From NCBI GenBank assembly GCA_021818715.1, contig JAKATN010000012.1, forward strand, positions 1,326-33,369: a stretch of 32,044 nt of DNA, given 5' to 3'. Positions 16,513-27,624 of this stretch are shown piece after piece. The stretch is from Thermoplasmata archaeon. Lineage in GTDB: Archaea; Thermoplasmatota; Thermoplasmata; Thermoplasmatales; Thermoplasmataceae. The notes under the pieces were generated by a model. That model ran no database searches, was not told where the DNA came from, and saw only the letters and a program-made list of their open reading frames with translations. Position 1 is the stretch's first letter, and the number at the start of each line of letters is the position of its first letter. The translations under genes were made by a program, and so were the position numbers.

Positions 16513-17565
16513 CTAGCGGAGCGTCAGATCCATCTTTCCCACGTAATGGGCCAGCGGCCTGATCAGCTTGTTGTTGGACATCTGCTCAGAATAATGCGCA
16601 ACCCATCCGAAGGCCCTTGCGGCGGCAAAAATAGGCAGGTAGAATTTCTCATCTATCCCGAGAAGATGCATGTAGAGCGCCCCATAGAAGTCAACATTTG
16701 CTGCCAGAGCCTTTTTATTCCAGATGTATTCTTCCATGTACACTGCATTCTGCACAGCAGGGTTGTCCCGGAAATTTTCCAGAAGAATTTTCTTGATGTA
16801 CTGCGCCCTAGGATCCTTGTCCTTGTACACCCTGTGTCCGAACCCCATAATCTTTTCCTTCTTCTCCAGGGCACTGTCCACGTATCTCTTCACTTCGTCC
16901 CGGTTCTTGATACCAAGGAGGAACTTTAGAACTGCGGAATTGGCGCCTCCATGCAAGGGCCCTTTAAGCGTGGCAAGTGCGGTTGTGAATGCGCAGACAG
17001 GATCGGCCATTGTAGATGCAGTCACTCTGAGGGCAAAGGTGGATGCATTGAATTCGTGTTCCATGTACATAATCAGGATTTTTTCGAGCAGTCTCGCTTT
17101 ATTTCTGTCCTCTTTCCCGGTGAGAAGATAATAAAACCGATCCGGATACGCCTCAGGGAGTTTGCTGCCTGCAGGCGAACTGTTTGCGGCACTGTGAATT
17201 ATCTCGGGGAATTTCGCTGCAATGGAAAGCAGGGCATCAGTGTTCACCCCCTCCGGCTTCAGGGAAGATACTACGGTCCTCAAAACGTCAATTACCGGTC
17301 TCCCTTTCATGATTCCGGCAATCTTCCCTGACTCCTCTGATATCTGCGCATTTTCGCGCAGAAAGCTGGAAAAAGCCCTGGATTTATCTGCATCAGGTAT
17401 GCTGCCATAGACTACAAGATAAGCTATGTCCTCAAAACTCGTTTTATCAGCAAGATCTATTACCCTGTACCCCCTGTAAACCAGGTTTCCGGTCTTGTCT
17501 GTCGTGGCAATTTCAGTGGTATCTACGTAAACGCCTTCCAGCCCCTTAGGTGCGAGATCTACCAT
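16513..17565 (-). CDS. prpC: 2-methylcitrate synthase / citrate synthase
   Basis: Condenses propionyl-CoA (or acetyl-CoA) with oxaloacetate. Citrate-synthase signatures are complete: MEHEFNASTFALRVTAST, LKGPLHGGANSAVLKFL (catalytic His), GFGHRVYKDKDPRAQYIK (catalytic His) and the C-terminal LPIFAAARAFGWVAHYSEQ (catalytic Asp is in NVDFYGALYMHLLG). The length (350 aa) matches the short archaeal type, which in several species uses both acyl-CoAs, so sequence alone does not settle citrate versus methylcitrate. Its place directly after prpD and prpB favours methylcitrate. The ATG at 17565 overlaps the prpB stop (TGATG); a GTG one codon earlier is an alternative. Confidence 0.88.
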   Translation of the reverse strand: MVDLAPKGLEGVYVDTTEIATTDKTGNLVYRGYRVIDLADKTSFEDIAYLVVYGSIPDADKSRAFSSFLRENAQISEESGKIAGIMKGRPVIDVLRTVVSSLKPEGVNTDALLSIAAKFPEIIHSAANSSPAGSKLPEAYPDRFYYLLTGKEDRNKARLLEKILIMYMEHEFNASTFALRVTASTMADPVCAFTTALATLKGPLHGGANSAVLKFLLGIKNRDEVKRYVDSALEKKEKIMGFGHRVYKDKDPRAQYIKKILLENFRDNPAVQNAVYMEEYIWNKKALAANVDFYGALYMHLLGIDEKFYLPIFAAARAFGWVAHYSEQMSNNKLIRPLAHYVGKMDLTLR

Positions 17566-18447
17566 CACGATCTTCCTCTTTTGTAACTGTATTCCCTATC
17601 GTTTTCCTCATATTGATAATATCCTATGAGCCTGTAATATTCCTCACGTGTCATTAGAGAATCAATGAAGGTGCGCTGTGTTCCGGTTGCCGCTAGATCC
17701 CGATATACCTTCTCAAGTGTTCTCAGGGCCGCACGAAAACCAGTCAGAGGGTATATCACGATTTTATAGCCAATCTTTTCAAGTTCATCGGCGGACAGCA
17801 GTGGCGATTTGCCGAACTCTGTCATGTTGGCGAGGAGTGGAACTTTTGTGTTCCTGGCAAGCTTTTTAAAGTCTTCCGCTGATTCCGGGGCTTCCGGAAA
17901 AATTGCATCGGCACCCTCTTCAGCATAGAGGTTTGCCCTTTCGATTGCAGACTCGATCCCCTCAACTGCAATTGAATCAGTCCGGGCGATTATCATGAAA
18001 TCATCGTTCCGTCTTGACTTTACAGCAGCCCTTATCTTGGAAGCCATTTCATCCCTTGGAACGAGTTCCTTACCTGAAAGATGACCGCACTTCTTGGGAA
18101 GCACCTGATCCTCAAGATGAATTCCTGCTGCACCCGCAGATTCTATGGTCGCAACAGTCCTGGAAACGTTCAGGGCCTCACCAAAACCGGTGTCGGCGTC
18201 GACAATAAGCGGCCGGCTCGAAATTCTTGTGATTCTTTCAGTTTCAAGACATACCTCTGAAAGGGTTGTGAGTGAGAGATCTGGTAAGCCCATGTTTCCA
18301 GCCACCCCAGACCCTGAAAGATACAGGCAGCCAAAACCGGCAGACTCTGCCAATAGAGCGCTAATCCCGCTGAAAACTCCTGCGGCCTTCACGATGCCAT
18401 TTCCCAGCATCAGTTTGCGCAGGCCGGCGGGTCCCTCGTTTCGGTTG

Positions 18448-18464
<17 letters not shown>
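17565..18464 (-). CDS. prpB: 2-methylisocitrate lyase
   Basis: Cleaves 2-methylisocitrate to pyruvate and succinate, the last step of the methylcitrate cycle. Belongs to the isocitrate lyase/PEP mutase superfamily: metal-binding VDADTGFG, IHLEDQVLPKKCGHLSGK with the lyase-specific KKCGH active-site Cys, IIARTDS, and ANMTEFGKSP, which resembles the methylisocitrate-lyase loop. The 299-aa length matches PrpB rather than the ~430-aa isocitrate lyase. The ATG lies inside the end of prpD (17-bp overlap). Second gene of prpD-prpB-prpC. Confidence 0.92.
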
Positions 18465-21758
<3,294 letters not shown>

Positions 21759-21810
21759 TGTATGGCTTAATCAATGGGAAGTATTTTTATCTACGACAGA
21801 TTGTCTTTTC

Positions 21811-22566
21811 ATGCGGCTGGTATACGGCGGGTTGCTGGTTATAATTTCATTACTGATTGTCGCCCCGCTCAGCGCAGCGTCTAATCCGGGACAGGTGTCT
21901 CCTGCATTTTCTCTGAGCAACATTGCAAGCAGTCCACCAATCTGGGCATTCAACGGTTCGTACGAGGTCTACAACGGCAGCCTTGAAATAAACGGGTCCA
22001 CGTCACAGGTCAGTCTTACAATGACCATTGAGAACGTGGACTACTCGAATTCCACGCTTCTAGTAATTGTGAACGGTTCAGGTTCCGCTGAGATCTCCAG
22101 ATTGAGCAGTGGTCTTTCGCAGGGTACTGAGCGCACATTTAACAATCCTTTACCATTTCTTGCAGTGTCCCCGACCTTTGCACCACTTCTCCCCCTAGTA
22201 CAGATCCTTAATAATTTTTCAGGGAATGCTTCAATATCTGTCAGTTCGGCTGAGATAGTCACCACCCCTGCAGGCACTTTCAGCGGTTTCGACGTAAACT
22301 TTGGCCTCACTTCGGAGAGCGCTTCTGCTTTTATCAACGTGATGAACGGGATTTTTGTCAAAGTGAGCTTTTCCGATCCATCGAATGGAGTTGACGCCAA
22401 CCTGGTGCTGGTCAAGACCAACGTGCCTGCGACCCAGTACGCATTTGTCAATGACCTTAACGGCTATCTTGGCGGGGACAACGTGTACATTATTGGCGGG
22501 GCCCTCACCGTGCTTGATGCCGCGGTAATTGCGCTTGTGGTCTCAAAGAGGTTAAGAAGGCATTAA
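21811..22566 (+). CDS. Secreted, C-terminally anchored surface protein, unknown
   Basis: 251 aa. The N-terminus is a clear signal peptide (MRLVYGGLLVIISLLIVAPL, cleavage likely near SAAS). The middle is Ser/Thr/Asn-rich with many N-X-S/T sequons and beta-strand character (QVSLTMTIENVDYSNSTLLV), and the C-terminus has one TM helix (VYIIGGALTVLDAAVIALVV) followed by the basic SKRLRRH. This is the topology of an outward-facing archaeal envelope protein. No recognised domain. A TATA-like GTATTTTTATC sits about 26 bp before the ATG, suggesting its own leaderless transcript. Confidence 0.8.
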   Translation: MRLVYGGLLVIISLLIVAPLSAASNPGQVSPAFSLSNIASSPPIWAFNGSYEVYNGSLEINGSTSQVSLTMTIENVDYSNSTLLVIVNGSGSAEISRLSSGLSQGTERTFNNPLPFLAVSPTFAPLLPLVQILNNFSGNASISVSSAEIVTTPAGTFSGFDVNFGLTSESASAFINVMNGIFVKVSFSDPSNGVDANLVLVKTNVPATQYAFVNDLNGYLGGDNVYIIGGALTVLDAAVIALVVSKRLRRH

Positions 22567-22596
22567 AGATAAAATCCGGAGTCGGCATTACTTGCA

Positions 22597-23883
22597 GTGA
22601 ATGAATCCGAGAGGCTCTTTGAAATTTCCCGCAGGATTTTCCCAGGCGGTGTCAATTCGCCCGTCAGGTATTACCAGCCTTTTCCCATCTTTATAAGGAG
22701 CGGTAGCGGGCCAATAATTAGAGACGAAGACGGCGGGGAATACATAGATTACTGCCTCGGTTTCGGCCCTCACATCCTCGGGCACAGTTTTCAGCCGATT
22801 GTGGACGCAATTTCGTCCCAGGCGCGCGAAATAATTTCACCGGGCACGGTCAACAGGGCTGAGCAGGAACTGGGTGTTATGATACTTGACGCAGTTAATG
22901 AGGAGCAGATAAGGTTCGCAAGCTCTGGCACCGAGGCAACCATGCACGCAGTACGCCTCGCAAGGGGAGTCACAGGCAGAAAGCTTATTGTCAAGATGGA
23001 AGGCGGCTATCATGGTGCACACGATTATTCCCTGATAAAGAGCGGAAGCGGGAACCTGACGTTCGGGGTACCCAGTTCCGAAGGGATTCCGCCAGAGGTG
23101 TCCAGCACTGTCATACCGGTAAATTTCAACGATGCGGCTAGCCTGGAGGCGGTCTTCAGGACGAAGGGAAACGAAATTGCCGGGGTTATCACCGAACCTG
23201 TGATGGGAAATACCGGGGTGATACCACCTGAGAGCGGCTTTTTAGAAAGGATCAGGGAGTTGTGCGACAGTCATGGAAGCCTGCTGATTTTTGATGAAGT
23301 GATCACTGGATTCAGATTCCACTATGGAAGCTTTCAGCAGATTGCTGGTGTACGGGCTGACCTGACCACCTATGGGAAGATCATCGGCGGCGGGTTGCCG
23401 GTGGGAGCAATAGCTGGGCCGCAAAATTTGATGAGGAATCTGTCCCCTGCAGGAAGAGTATACCAGGCAGGGACGTTTTCTGGCAACCCTCTTACCATGA
23501 GGGCAGGGACGGTCGCTCTGGAAGCCCTGCGGAAGGAATCCTACGAGAAAATAGACCTGCTGGCGGACTATCTGCTTTCCTCCATGGTAGATGTGATCAG
23601 ACAGGCAGGATTCACCGTTACAGGCAACAGGGTAGGCAGCATGTTCCAGCTATTCTTCAATGCGTCCATCGTGAAAAATTACACTGATGCAATGAAATCG
23701 GATCCCGGGACTTACATGAAGATCTTCAGAAGCATGCTGAAAGAAGGGGTCTATCTGGCTCCGGGGCAGTTTGAAACTAATTTCGTGAGTTTTTCTCACA
23801 GCAGGAATGACGCTGATAAGACAATAGAGGGGTTGGTGAACGCAGTTGGGAAAATTGGTGAGGATAGGGGCAAGAGGAAGTGA
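22597..23883 (+). CDS. hemL: Glutamate-1-semialdehyde 2,1-aminomutase
   Basis: PLP enzyme making 5-aminolevulinate in the C5 tetrapyrrole pathway. Motifs: FPGGVNSPVRYYQPFP near the N-terminus, the substrate/PLP segment FASSGTEATMHAVRLARG, GGYHGAHDYSL, LLIFDEVITGFR and the PLP-lysine motif TYGKIIGGGLPVGAIAG, then AGTFSGNPL. The 428-aa length is typical. The start is a GTG at 22597; a TATA-like TTAAAGATAAAA about 29 bp upstream suggests a leaderless mRNA. First of hemL-hemC-hemD, overlapping hemC by about 26 bp. Confidence 0.94.
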   Translation: MNESERLFEISRRIFPGGVNSPVRYYQPFPIFIRSGSGPIIRDEDGGEYIDYCLGFGPHILGHSFQPIVDAISSQAREIISPGTVNRAEQELGVMILDAVNEEQIRFASSGTEATMHAVRLARGVTGRKLIVKMEGGYHGAHDYSLIKSGSGNLTFGVPSSEGIPPEVSSTVIPVNFNDAASLEAVFRTKGNEIAGVITEPVMGNTGVIPPESGFLERIRELCDSHGSLLIFDEVITGFRFHYGSFQQIAGVRADLTTYGKIIGGGLPVGAIAGPQNLMRNLSPAGRVYQAGTFSGNPLTMRAGTVALEALRKESYEKIDLLADYLLSSMVDVIRQAGFTVTGNRVGSMFQLFFNASIVKNYTDAMKSDPGTYMKIFRSMLKEGVYLAPGQFETNFVSFSHSRNDADKTIEGLVNAVGKIGEDRGKRK

Positions 23884-24700
23884 ACTCTCCCGATATCAGG
23901 CCGGGATACTGGGTAAGGTCCTAGAGGGAGAGGGCTTTGAAACAGAATATCACTGGATAAAGAATACCGGTGACATCGATTTGACTTCCAGCCTTTACTC
24001 CAGGGGAGAGGGCGTGTTTGTTGATGCCATAAACTCCGCCCTTATGAGAGGCGATATCGACGTTGCGGTGCACAGCGCAAAGGATCTGCCTGGCGACTAT
24101 GACCATGGGATCGACATTGCTTTCGTTTCCAGGAGAGGTGACCCGCGCGATACGCTAGTTTCCCCGGTGAAGCTGGGGGAACTGCTGCCCGGATCCGTCA
24201 TAGGCACATCCTCCCTCAGGAGGCAGTTCCAGCTCCTTGACCTGAGGAGAGATCTTGATGTGAGAGACCTCAGGGGAAACATAGGAACAAGGATAGATAA
24301 AATAGGCCACCAGTACCAGGGGATCCTCATGGCACTGGCCGCGATCGAGAGGCTTAACATCAGGGCAGCAAATCATCCGTTCAGCATCGATGAACTGGTC
24401 CCTGCCCCGAACCAGGGATTTATAATAGGCATGACCCGCGCACATTCCGGGCTGGAGTTCCTTCGTGAGATGAACCAAAGCGATCGGGCCCTGCTGGAAA
24501 TGGAAAGGTACAGCATGAACTTCCTTGGCCTTGGGTGCTCGAAGCCCATTGGCATAATGGTTACAGGTAATGGCAAAGGATACGCGATCAGGCTGAAAAT
24601 TTACGATGGAAACGGGATCAGGACGGTTAACATCAGGGAGGAATTCGAAGACATGGAATCGCTGAAAAGCATACTCAAAGGGGTTCGTGAAAAACTTTGA
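23858..24700 (+). CDS. hemC: Hydroxymethylbilane synthase (porphobilinogen deaminase)
   Basis: Joins four porphobilinogen units into hydroxymethylbilane. Family motifs: RIGARGSELSRYQA at the N-terminus, the catalytic-Asp region AVHSAKDLPGD, IGTSSLRRQFQLL, DLRGNIGTRIDKI, and the dipyrromethane cofactor Cys in LGLGCSKPIG. The GTG at 23858 gives the usual start (M)RIGARGS; a TTG at 23846 would add four residues. The gene starts inside hemL and its stop overlaps the hemD start, so hemLCD are translationally coupled. About 280 aa, slightly short but complete. Confidence 0.93.
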   Translation: MRIGARGSELSRYQAGILGKVLEGEGFETEYHWIKNTGDIDLTSSLYSRGEGVFVDAINSALMRGDIDVAVHSAKDLPGDYDHGIDIAFVSRRGDPRDTLVSPVKLGELLPGSVIGTSSLRRQFQLLDLRRDLDVRDLRGNIGTRIDKIGHQYQGILMALAAIERLNIRAANHPFSIDELVPAPNQGFIIGMTRAHSGLEFLREMNQSDRALLEMERYSMNFLGLGCSKPIGIMVTGNGKGYAIRLKIYDGNGIRTVNIREEFEDMESLKSILKGVREKL

Positions 24701-25410
24701 AAACTAGGTTCATCATAACTACCAGGCCTGAAGCAAAGTACAGGAACCCCGGAAAGAACTATTCTTTCAGAGTGGTCAACATTCCGGTTTCAGAAATTGT
24801 CTCGGACAGGACGTTCTCACTGGAAGATTTCCATAGTTTCAGGGCAGATGTCCTGGTTTTCACAAGTTCTGTTGGGGCTTCAATCTTTCTGGAAAAATTC
24901 GGTAGATCCGCCCTGGGCAACAGTCAGATACTTTGCATAGGAAGAGATACGGCTGAACCATTCCTCTCATCCGGAATGGAAGTCAGCCTGCCTGAAACGT
25001 TTGACAGCAGGGGGCTCATCAGGCTGATTGGCAGCAAATTTCGTGGAAGAAGGATAGCGCTGCTGAGGAGCGACAAAGCAAATAGTGAACTCACGGATTT
25101 CCTTGCTGCGCATAACTACGACTTCATGGAATTCACCCTTTACAGGGTGAAGCGCATCGAGAGCGATCTTTCCGCTCTGAACGATACGGGCTGCGCCGGC
25201 ATCCTGATGACCTCGTCGTTCGAGGCATCTATCGTGATCGATTATATGGAAAGGGAGAGAACCAGAATACCGAATCTATATGCCATCGGTTCCACAACCG
25301 CAGAATTCCTGAAATCGAAGGGCTACAGTGTTGTCGGGGAAGTGCCAAACTCCAATTTCCTGGAGGCACTGGCAGAAATAGAGAAGGATATCGGCAGCAA
25401 TAAAAAATAG
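24697..25410 (+). CDS. hemD: Uroporphyrinogen-III synthase
   Basis: Closes and flips ring D to make uroporphyrinogen III, precursor of siroheme and heme. The family is poorly conserved; support comes from the two-domain pattern and motifs (ITTRPEAK; ADVLVFTSSVGASIFLEKFG; CIGRDTAEPFLSSGM; GRRIALLRSDKAN; LYRVKR; GILMTSSFEASIVIDYM; YAIGSTTAEFLKSKGYSVV) and from its place after hemC. 237 aa. It starts at a TTG overlapping the hemC stop (TTGA). Unusually, its TAG stop lies within the 3' end of a tRNA gene on the other strand. Confidence 0.9.
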   Translation: MKTRFIITTRPEAKYRNPGKNYSFRVVNIPVSEIVSDRTFSLEDFHSFRADVLVFTSSVGASIFLEKFGRSALGNSQILCIGRDTAEPFLSSGMEVSLPETFDSRGLIRLIGSKFRGRRIALLRSDKANSELTDFLAAHNYDFMEFTLYRVKRIESDLSALNDTGCAGILMTSSFEASIVIDYMERERTRIPNLYAIGSTTAEFLKSKGYSVVGEVPNSNFLEALAEIEKDIGSNKK

Positions 25411-25482
25411 CGGGGAATGGATTTGAACCATTGATCTACGGGTTATGAGCCCGTCGGGATTTCCTAACTACCCTACCCCGCT
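25408..25482 (-). tRNA. Initiator tRNA-Met (anticodon CAU)
   Basis: The minus strand folds into a full cloverleaf: acceptor AGCGGGG/CCCCGCU, anticodon stem ACGGG/CCCGU with loop CUCAUAA, five-base variable loop AGAUC, T stem AAUGG/CCAUU with loop UUCAAAU, and discriminator A. The D stem is three G-C pairs plus a U-U. The A1-U72 end pair and three consecutive G-C pairs next to the anticodon loop are hallmarks of archaeal initiator tRNA, as opposed to elongator Met or Ile2. CCA is not encoded; the next bases are a T6 run that may end transcription. No intron is seen. The 3' end overlaps the stop codon of hemD on the other strand. Confidence 0.93.
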
Positions 25483-25502
25483 GTGGTCACCACATAGATG
25501 CG

Positions 25503-25518
25503 GCGGATATAATGTTTG
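25503..25518 (-). promoter_or_regulatory. TATA box of the initiator tRNA gene
   Basis: On the minus strand AACATTATATCC is centred about 29 bp before the first tRNA base, the expected archaeal TATA distance for a tRNA starting at or near +1. The tRNA can therefore be transcribed on its own rather than only by read-through from dim2. Confidence 0.6.
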
Positions 25519-25585
25519 TTTGTAAGTCTACGGGAAACCCCTTCTGGATTCAGGAAAACGGGAAGTGAATCCAATTTTACAATCT

Positions 25586-26140
25586 TTAGGGCACTCCGTC
25601 AAAGGACTGCTCCAGCCTCTTAGTCTTGATCTCCCGGGTGGATTTCTCGAGAAACTGGTACACCGTCCTGTGCTTCTTCCCGTTTACAATCATCTCAATC
25701 CCATGAATTGCATACTGTATGGGAACCAGGTCCCCGATCACGGAAACGGTATCTCCGTAAACGCAGATATGGGTTTCAGTCAGCTCCTCCATTATCTCGC
25801 GGGTCCGGCCATTCTTCCCGATCAGCCTGGCCTTCATCTCATGGAGCCTGTGCGACTTAGGTTTGGCGAATTCCCTCAGGGATATGACTGCCAGCTGCAT
25901 TCCGGGTGTAAAGAGATCAAGGGACTTCTCGAATGAAAACCCCCGGCCGATGGCCTTGACCGCTTCAAATGTGGTACGGGTGAGGATGGCATCCTCCATT
26001 CCCTGTATGTAGACGTCCCCCGTGACCGAGTTGACCGTGATTCTGGATTTTCCAAGTTCTTCGAGCCGCTTCTTTGCTTCGCCATTCTTCCCGATGAGCA
26101 CCGGGATCCTCTCCCTGGGTATCCTTATCTCTTCATTCAA
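25586..26140 (-). CDS. KH-domain ribosome-assembly protein Dim2/Pno1-like
   Basis: An RNA-binding protein of about 184 aa with two KH domains, shown by the GXXG loops IPVLIGKNGEAKKRLEE (domain 1) and ARLIGKNGRTREIMEE (domain 2), and by the linking segment AVKAIGRGFSFEKSL, typical of archaeal Pno1/Dim2. In eukaryotes Dim2 binds the 3' end of pre-18S rRNA. Archaeal forms bind near the 16S 3' end and can stimulate aIF2-like or RIO partners, so a role in small-subunit maturation is likely. The start is TTG at 26140 (after GGTGG with five-base spacing) or GTG at 26149; the upstream extension of the open frame only overlaps rio1. It overlaps rio1 by about 8 bp. Confidence 0.88.
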   Translation of the reverse strand: MNEEIRIPRERIPVLIGKNGEAKKRLEELGKSRITVNSVTGDVYIQGMEDAILTRTTFEAVKAIGRGFSFEKSLDLFTPGMQLAVISLREFAKPKSHRLHEMKARLIGKNGRTREIMEELTETHICVYGDTVSVIGDLVPIQYAIHGIEMIVNGKKHRTVYQFLEKSTREIKTKRLEQSFDGVP

Positions 26141-26768
26141 CGGAACCACCCGTGACAAAATCGTAAAGCTCCTGTTCTTCCACCTGAATGCCCTTTCTTC
26201 TAAAGAAATTCGAGATATTAAAGATATCACGCCTGAGAAATTCATCGGCTGACGGATGACGCCGATCCACCATCTGCCCCACGTCAATGAAGTAGGGTTT
26301 TTTCCTGTAAACAAGGACATTGTATTCGCTCAGATCGGCATGCACAAGTTTCGCTGAACTGTACATAATTCTGAGCTGCCTTCTCAGTTCGGCATATAGG
26401 GGCTCGAGTTCCCCCCGGTAATCCCTTAGCTGAGGGGAAGGGCTCTTTGCAGTTCCCAGGTACTGCATTATAAGTACGTTCATGTTGTAATCATAAGGCA
26501 TAGGCGCGTTTATCTTCCATCTGTTCAGCTCATCAAGGTTGGTGTATTCCTTCCGGCACCAGAGAAAGACCCTGGTGGAACGGTCCTTTCTTTCATTCTC
26601 AAACCTGCGGTCTCCGTGGATATATCGTTCAAGCGTTGAAAATTTAATCGTGGAAATCTTGAAGATCTTTATCGCAACGGGCTTTTTGCCTATATATGCC
26701 TTAAAAACAACGGATTCCTTCCCGGAAGCGATAGGGTAATCGACATAGCTGATAGAGAGGTTCTCCAT
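26133..26768 (-). CDS. rio1: RIO1-family serine kinase/ATPase (apparent N-terminal truncation)
   Basis: Atypical kinase of small-subunit maturation. Motifs: ATP loop IASGKESVVFKAY, the Lys in KPVAIKIFKI, the RIO1-type insert YIHGDRRFENE, hinge VLIMQYLG, catalytic LVHADLSEYNVLV and metal-binding YFIDVGQMVD. From the only usable ATG (26768) the protein is 211 aa, short for archaeal RIO1. The same frame continues upstream of that ATG with clearly RIO1-like sequence (FDKRTITALYKLMENLS) but contains no ATG, GTG or TTG; see the separate entry for 26769-26907. Downstream it overlaps dim2, upstream it follows aIF1A. The kinase core is intact. Confidence 0.9.
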   Translation of the reverse strand: MENLSISYVDYPIASGKESVVFKAYIGKKPVAIKIFKISTIKFSTLERYIHGDRRFENERKDRSTRVFLWCRKEYTNLDELNRWKINAPMPYDYNMNVLIMQYLGTAKSPSPQLRDYRGELEPLYAELRRQLRIMYSSAKLVHADLSEYNVLVYRKKPYFIDVGQMVDRRHPSADEFLRRDIFNISNFFRRKGIQVEEQELYDFVTGGSVE

Positions 26769-26907
26769 CAGCTTGTAAAGCGCAGTGATAGTTCTCTTGT
26801 CGAATACAAGGGACTCAGTTTTTTTATCGAGATTGTTTGCATTCCTGAACTCCCCGCGCTCGATAAGCTCCTTAAGGGCGGAAATGTCTCTCTTTTCTAA
26901 AGCCCAT
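26769..26907 (-). other. rio1: Out-of-frame 5' part of rio1 (frameshift candidate)
   Basis: Between the aIF1A stop (26918) and the rio1 ATG (26768), the rio1 frame stays open back to a TGA at 26907-26909 and reads ALEKRDISALKELIERGEF, then LDKKTESLVFDKRTITALYK, conserved-looking coding sequence. The nearest ATG (26907), preceded by AGGGTG, is one base out of frame: it reads ATGGGCTTTAGAA and stops after 11 codons. Removing one G from the GGG run would give MALEKRDISALK fused to the kinase. It is either a sequence error, a real 1-nt mutation, or a recoding/non-canonical start. Confidence 0.75.
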
Positions 26908-26917
26908 CACCCTGGAA

Positions 26918-27250
26918 TCATTTGAAAATATTAATGACCTCAGGCAACTTGCTGCTCCTGCTTAAATAGTTTGCCTGCGTCTGTGTATATCTGTAAACAA
27001 CATCTGCCTTCTCACGCTGAAATTCCCACGGTTTCAGGATTACCAGATCCCTTTCCCTGATCCACATCCGTCTCTTCATCTTGCCGGGGATTCTTGTGAG
27101 TCTTGAAACCCCGTCTTCGCACATTACCATCATTCTGGAGGCGCCGAGCAGTTTTTCAACTATGCCGAACATTTCGCCCTTCTTGCGGTTGGGCATGATC
27201 GTTCGCGTAGTCATGCTTTCTAGACTGTCTCCGGTTTCTCCTTCGTGCAT
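26918..27250 (-). CDS. eif1A: Translation initiation factor aIF1A
   Basis: Archaeal homologue of eIF1A/IF1, an OB-fold factor that binds the A site of the small subunit during initiation. The core shows MPNRKKGEMFGIVEKLLGA, then MMVMCEDGVSRLTRIPGKMK, RRMWIRERDLVILKPWEF and DVVYRYTQTQANYL, all typical. The start is taken as the ATG at 27250: a strong TATA box at 27273-27283 lies 25-30 bp upstream of it, whereas the ATG at 27268 would fall almost on the TATA box. Length 110 aa. First gene of aIF1A-rio1-dim2. Confidence 0.93.
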   Translation of the reverse strand: MHEGETGDSLESMTTRTIMPNRKKGEMFGIVEKLLGASRMMVMCEDGVSRLTRIPGKMKRRMWIRERDLVILKPWEFQREKADVVYRYTQTQANYLSRSSKLPEVINIFK

Positions 27251-27272
27251 ATTTGAAGGAGATTGCATACTT

Positions 27273-27283
27273 ATTTATAAATA
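27273..27283 (-). promoter_or_regulatory. TATA box of the aIF1A-rio1-dim2 operon
   Basis: TATTTATAAAT on the minus strand, centred about 28 bp before the ATG at 27250. It excludes the upstream ATG at 27268 as a start and implies a leaderless mRNA. Confidence 0.68.
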
Positions 27284-27624
27284 TGGACAAATTTTTCAAT
27301 ATCCTCAGCGGGCTTTACTGGGCCGGCATTGGGAAGAGCAAATGTCGATAGTGGTTTATGAAAAAATTCGTCGAGATATTATACATTCTGCATGCAGTTA
27401 TTCCTTTAGCTGTCTGAGGATTGCGTTCCGGATGAGGTTTAATCAGCATAGCTGTTGAACGGTCATTGATCCACCAGTTCCTCACATTCCTGCGATGCCT
27501 TATGTCAGCAGCATAATATTGCAGGCGTACTGCATGTAATGCGAGACCGGGGATTGAGAAAAATCCCCTTAGGCCAAAAATGAGGAAAAAATACCAGAGA
27601 TAATTAAAAAAAGGTTAAAAAAAG
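27284..27624. other. Intergenic region without recognised gene
   Basis: About 340 bp between the aIF1A promoter and the terminator of the DUF4382 gene. No convincing ORF on either strand and no tRNA or box C/D RNA that I could support. It contains a perfect 7-bp hairpin, GGGGATT-GAGAAA-AATCCCC, at 27549-27568, of unknown role, followed by A-rich sequence. Confidence 0.5.

Noticed and set aside
16513-17565. Plain TCA-cycle citrate synthase as the sole reading of this gene
   Set aside because: Sequence cannot separate the two activities, but its overlap with prpB and prpD makes methylcitrate synthase the better primary call.
26141-26320. Long N-terminal extension of the Dim2-like protein
   Set aside because: The extra 60 codons lie wholly within rio1 in another frame and lack KH-family character; a GGTGG site precedes the TTG at 26140.
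27360-27480. Possible box C/D-like RNA (CTGA and GATGAGG words)
   Set aside because: The words do not have the spacing or terminal stem of a C/D guide RNA and are common by chance.
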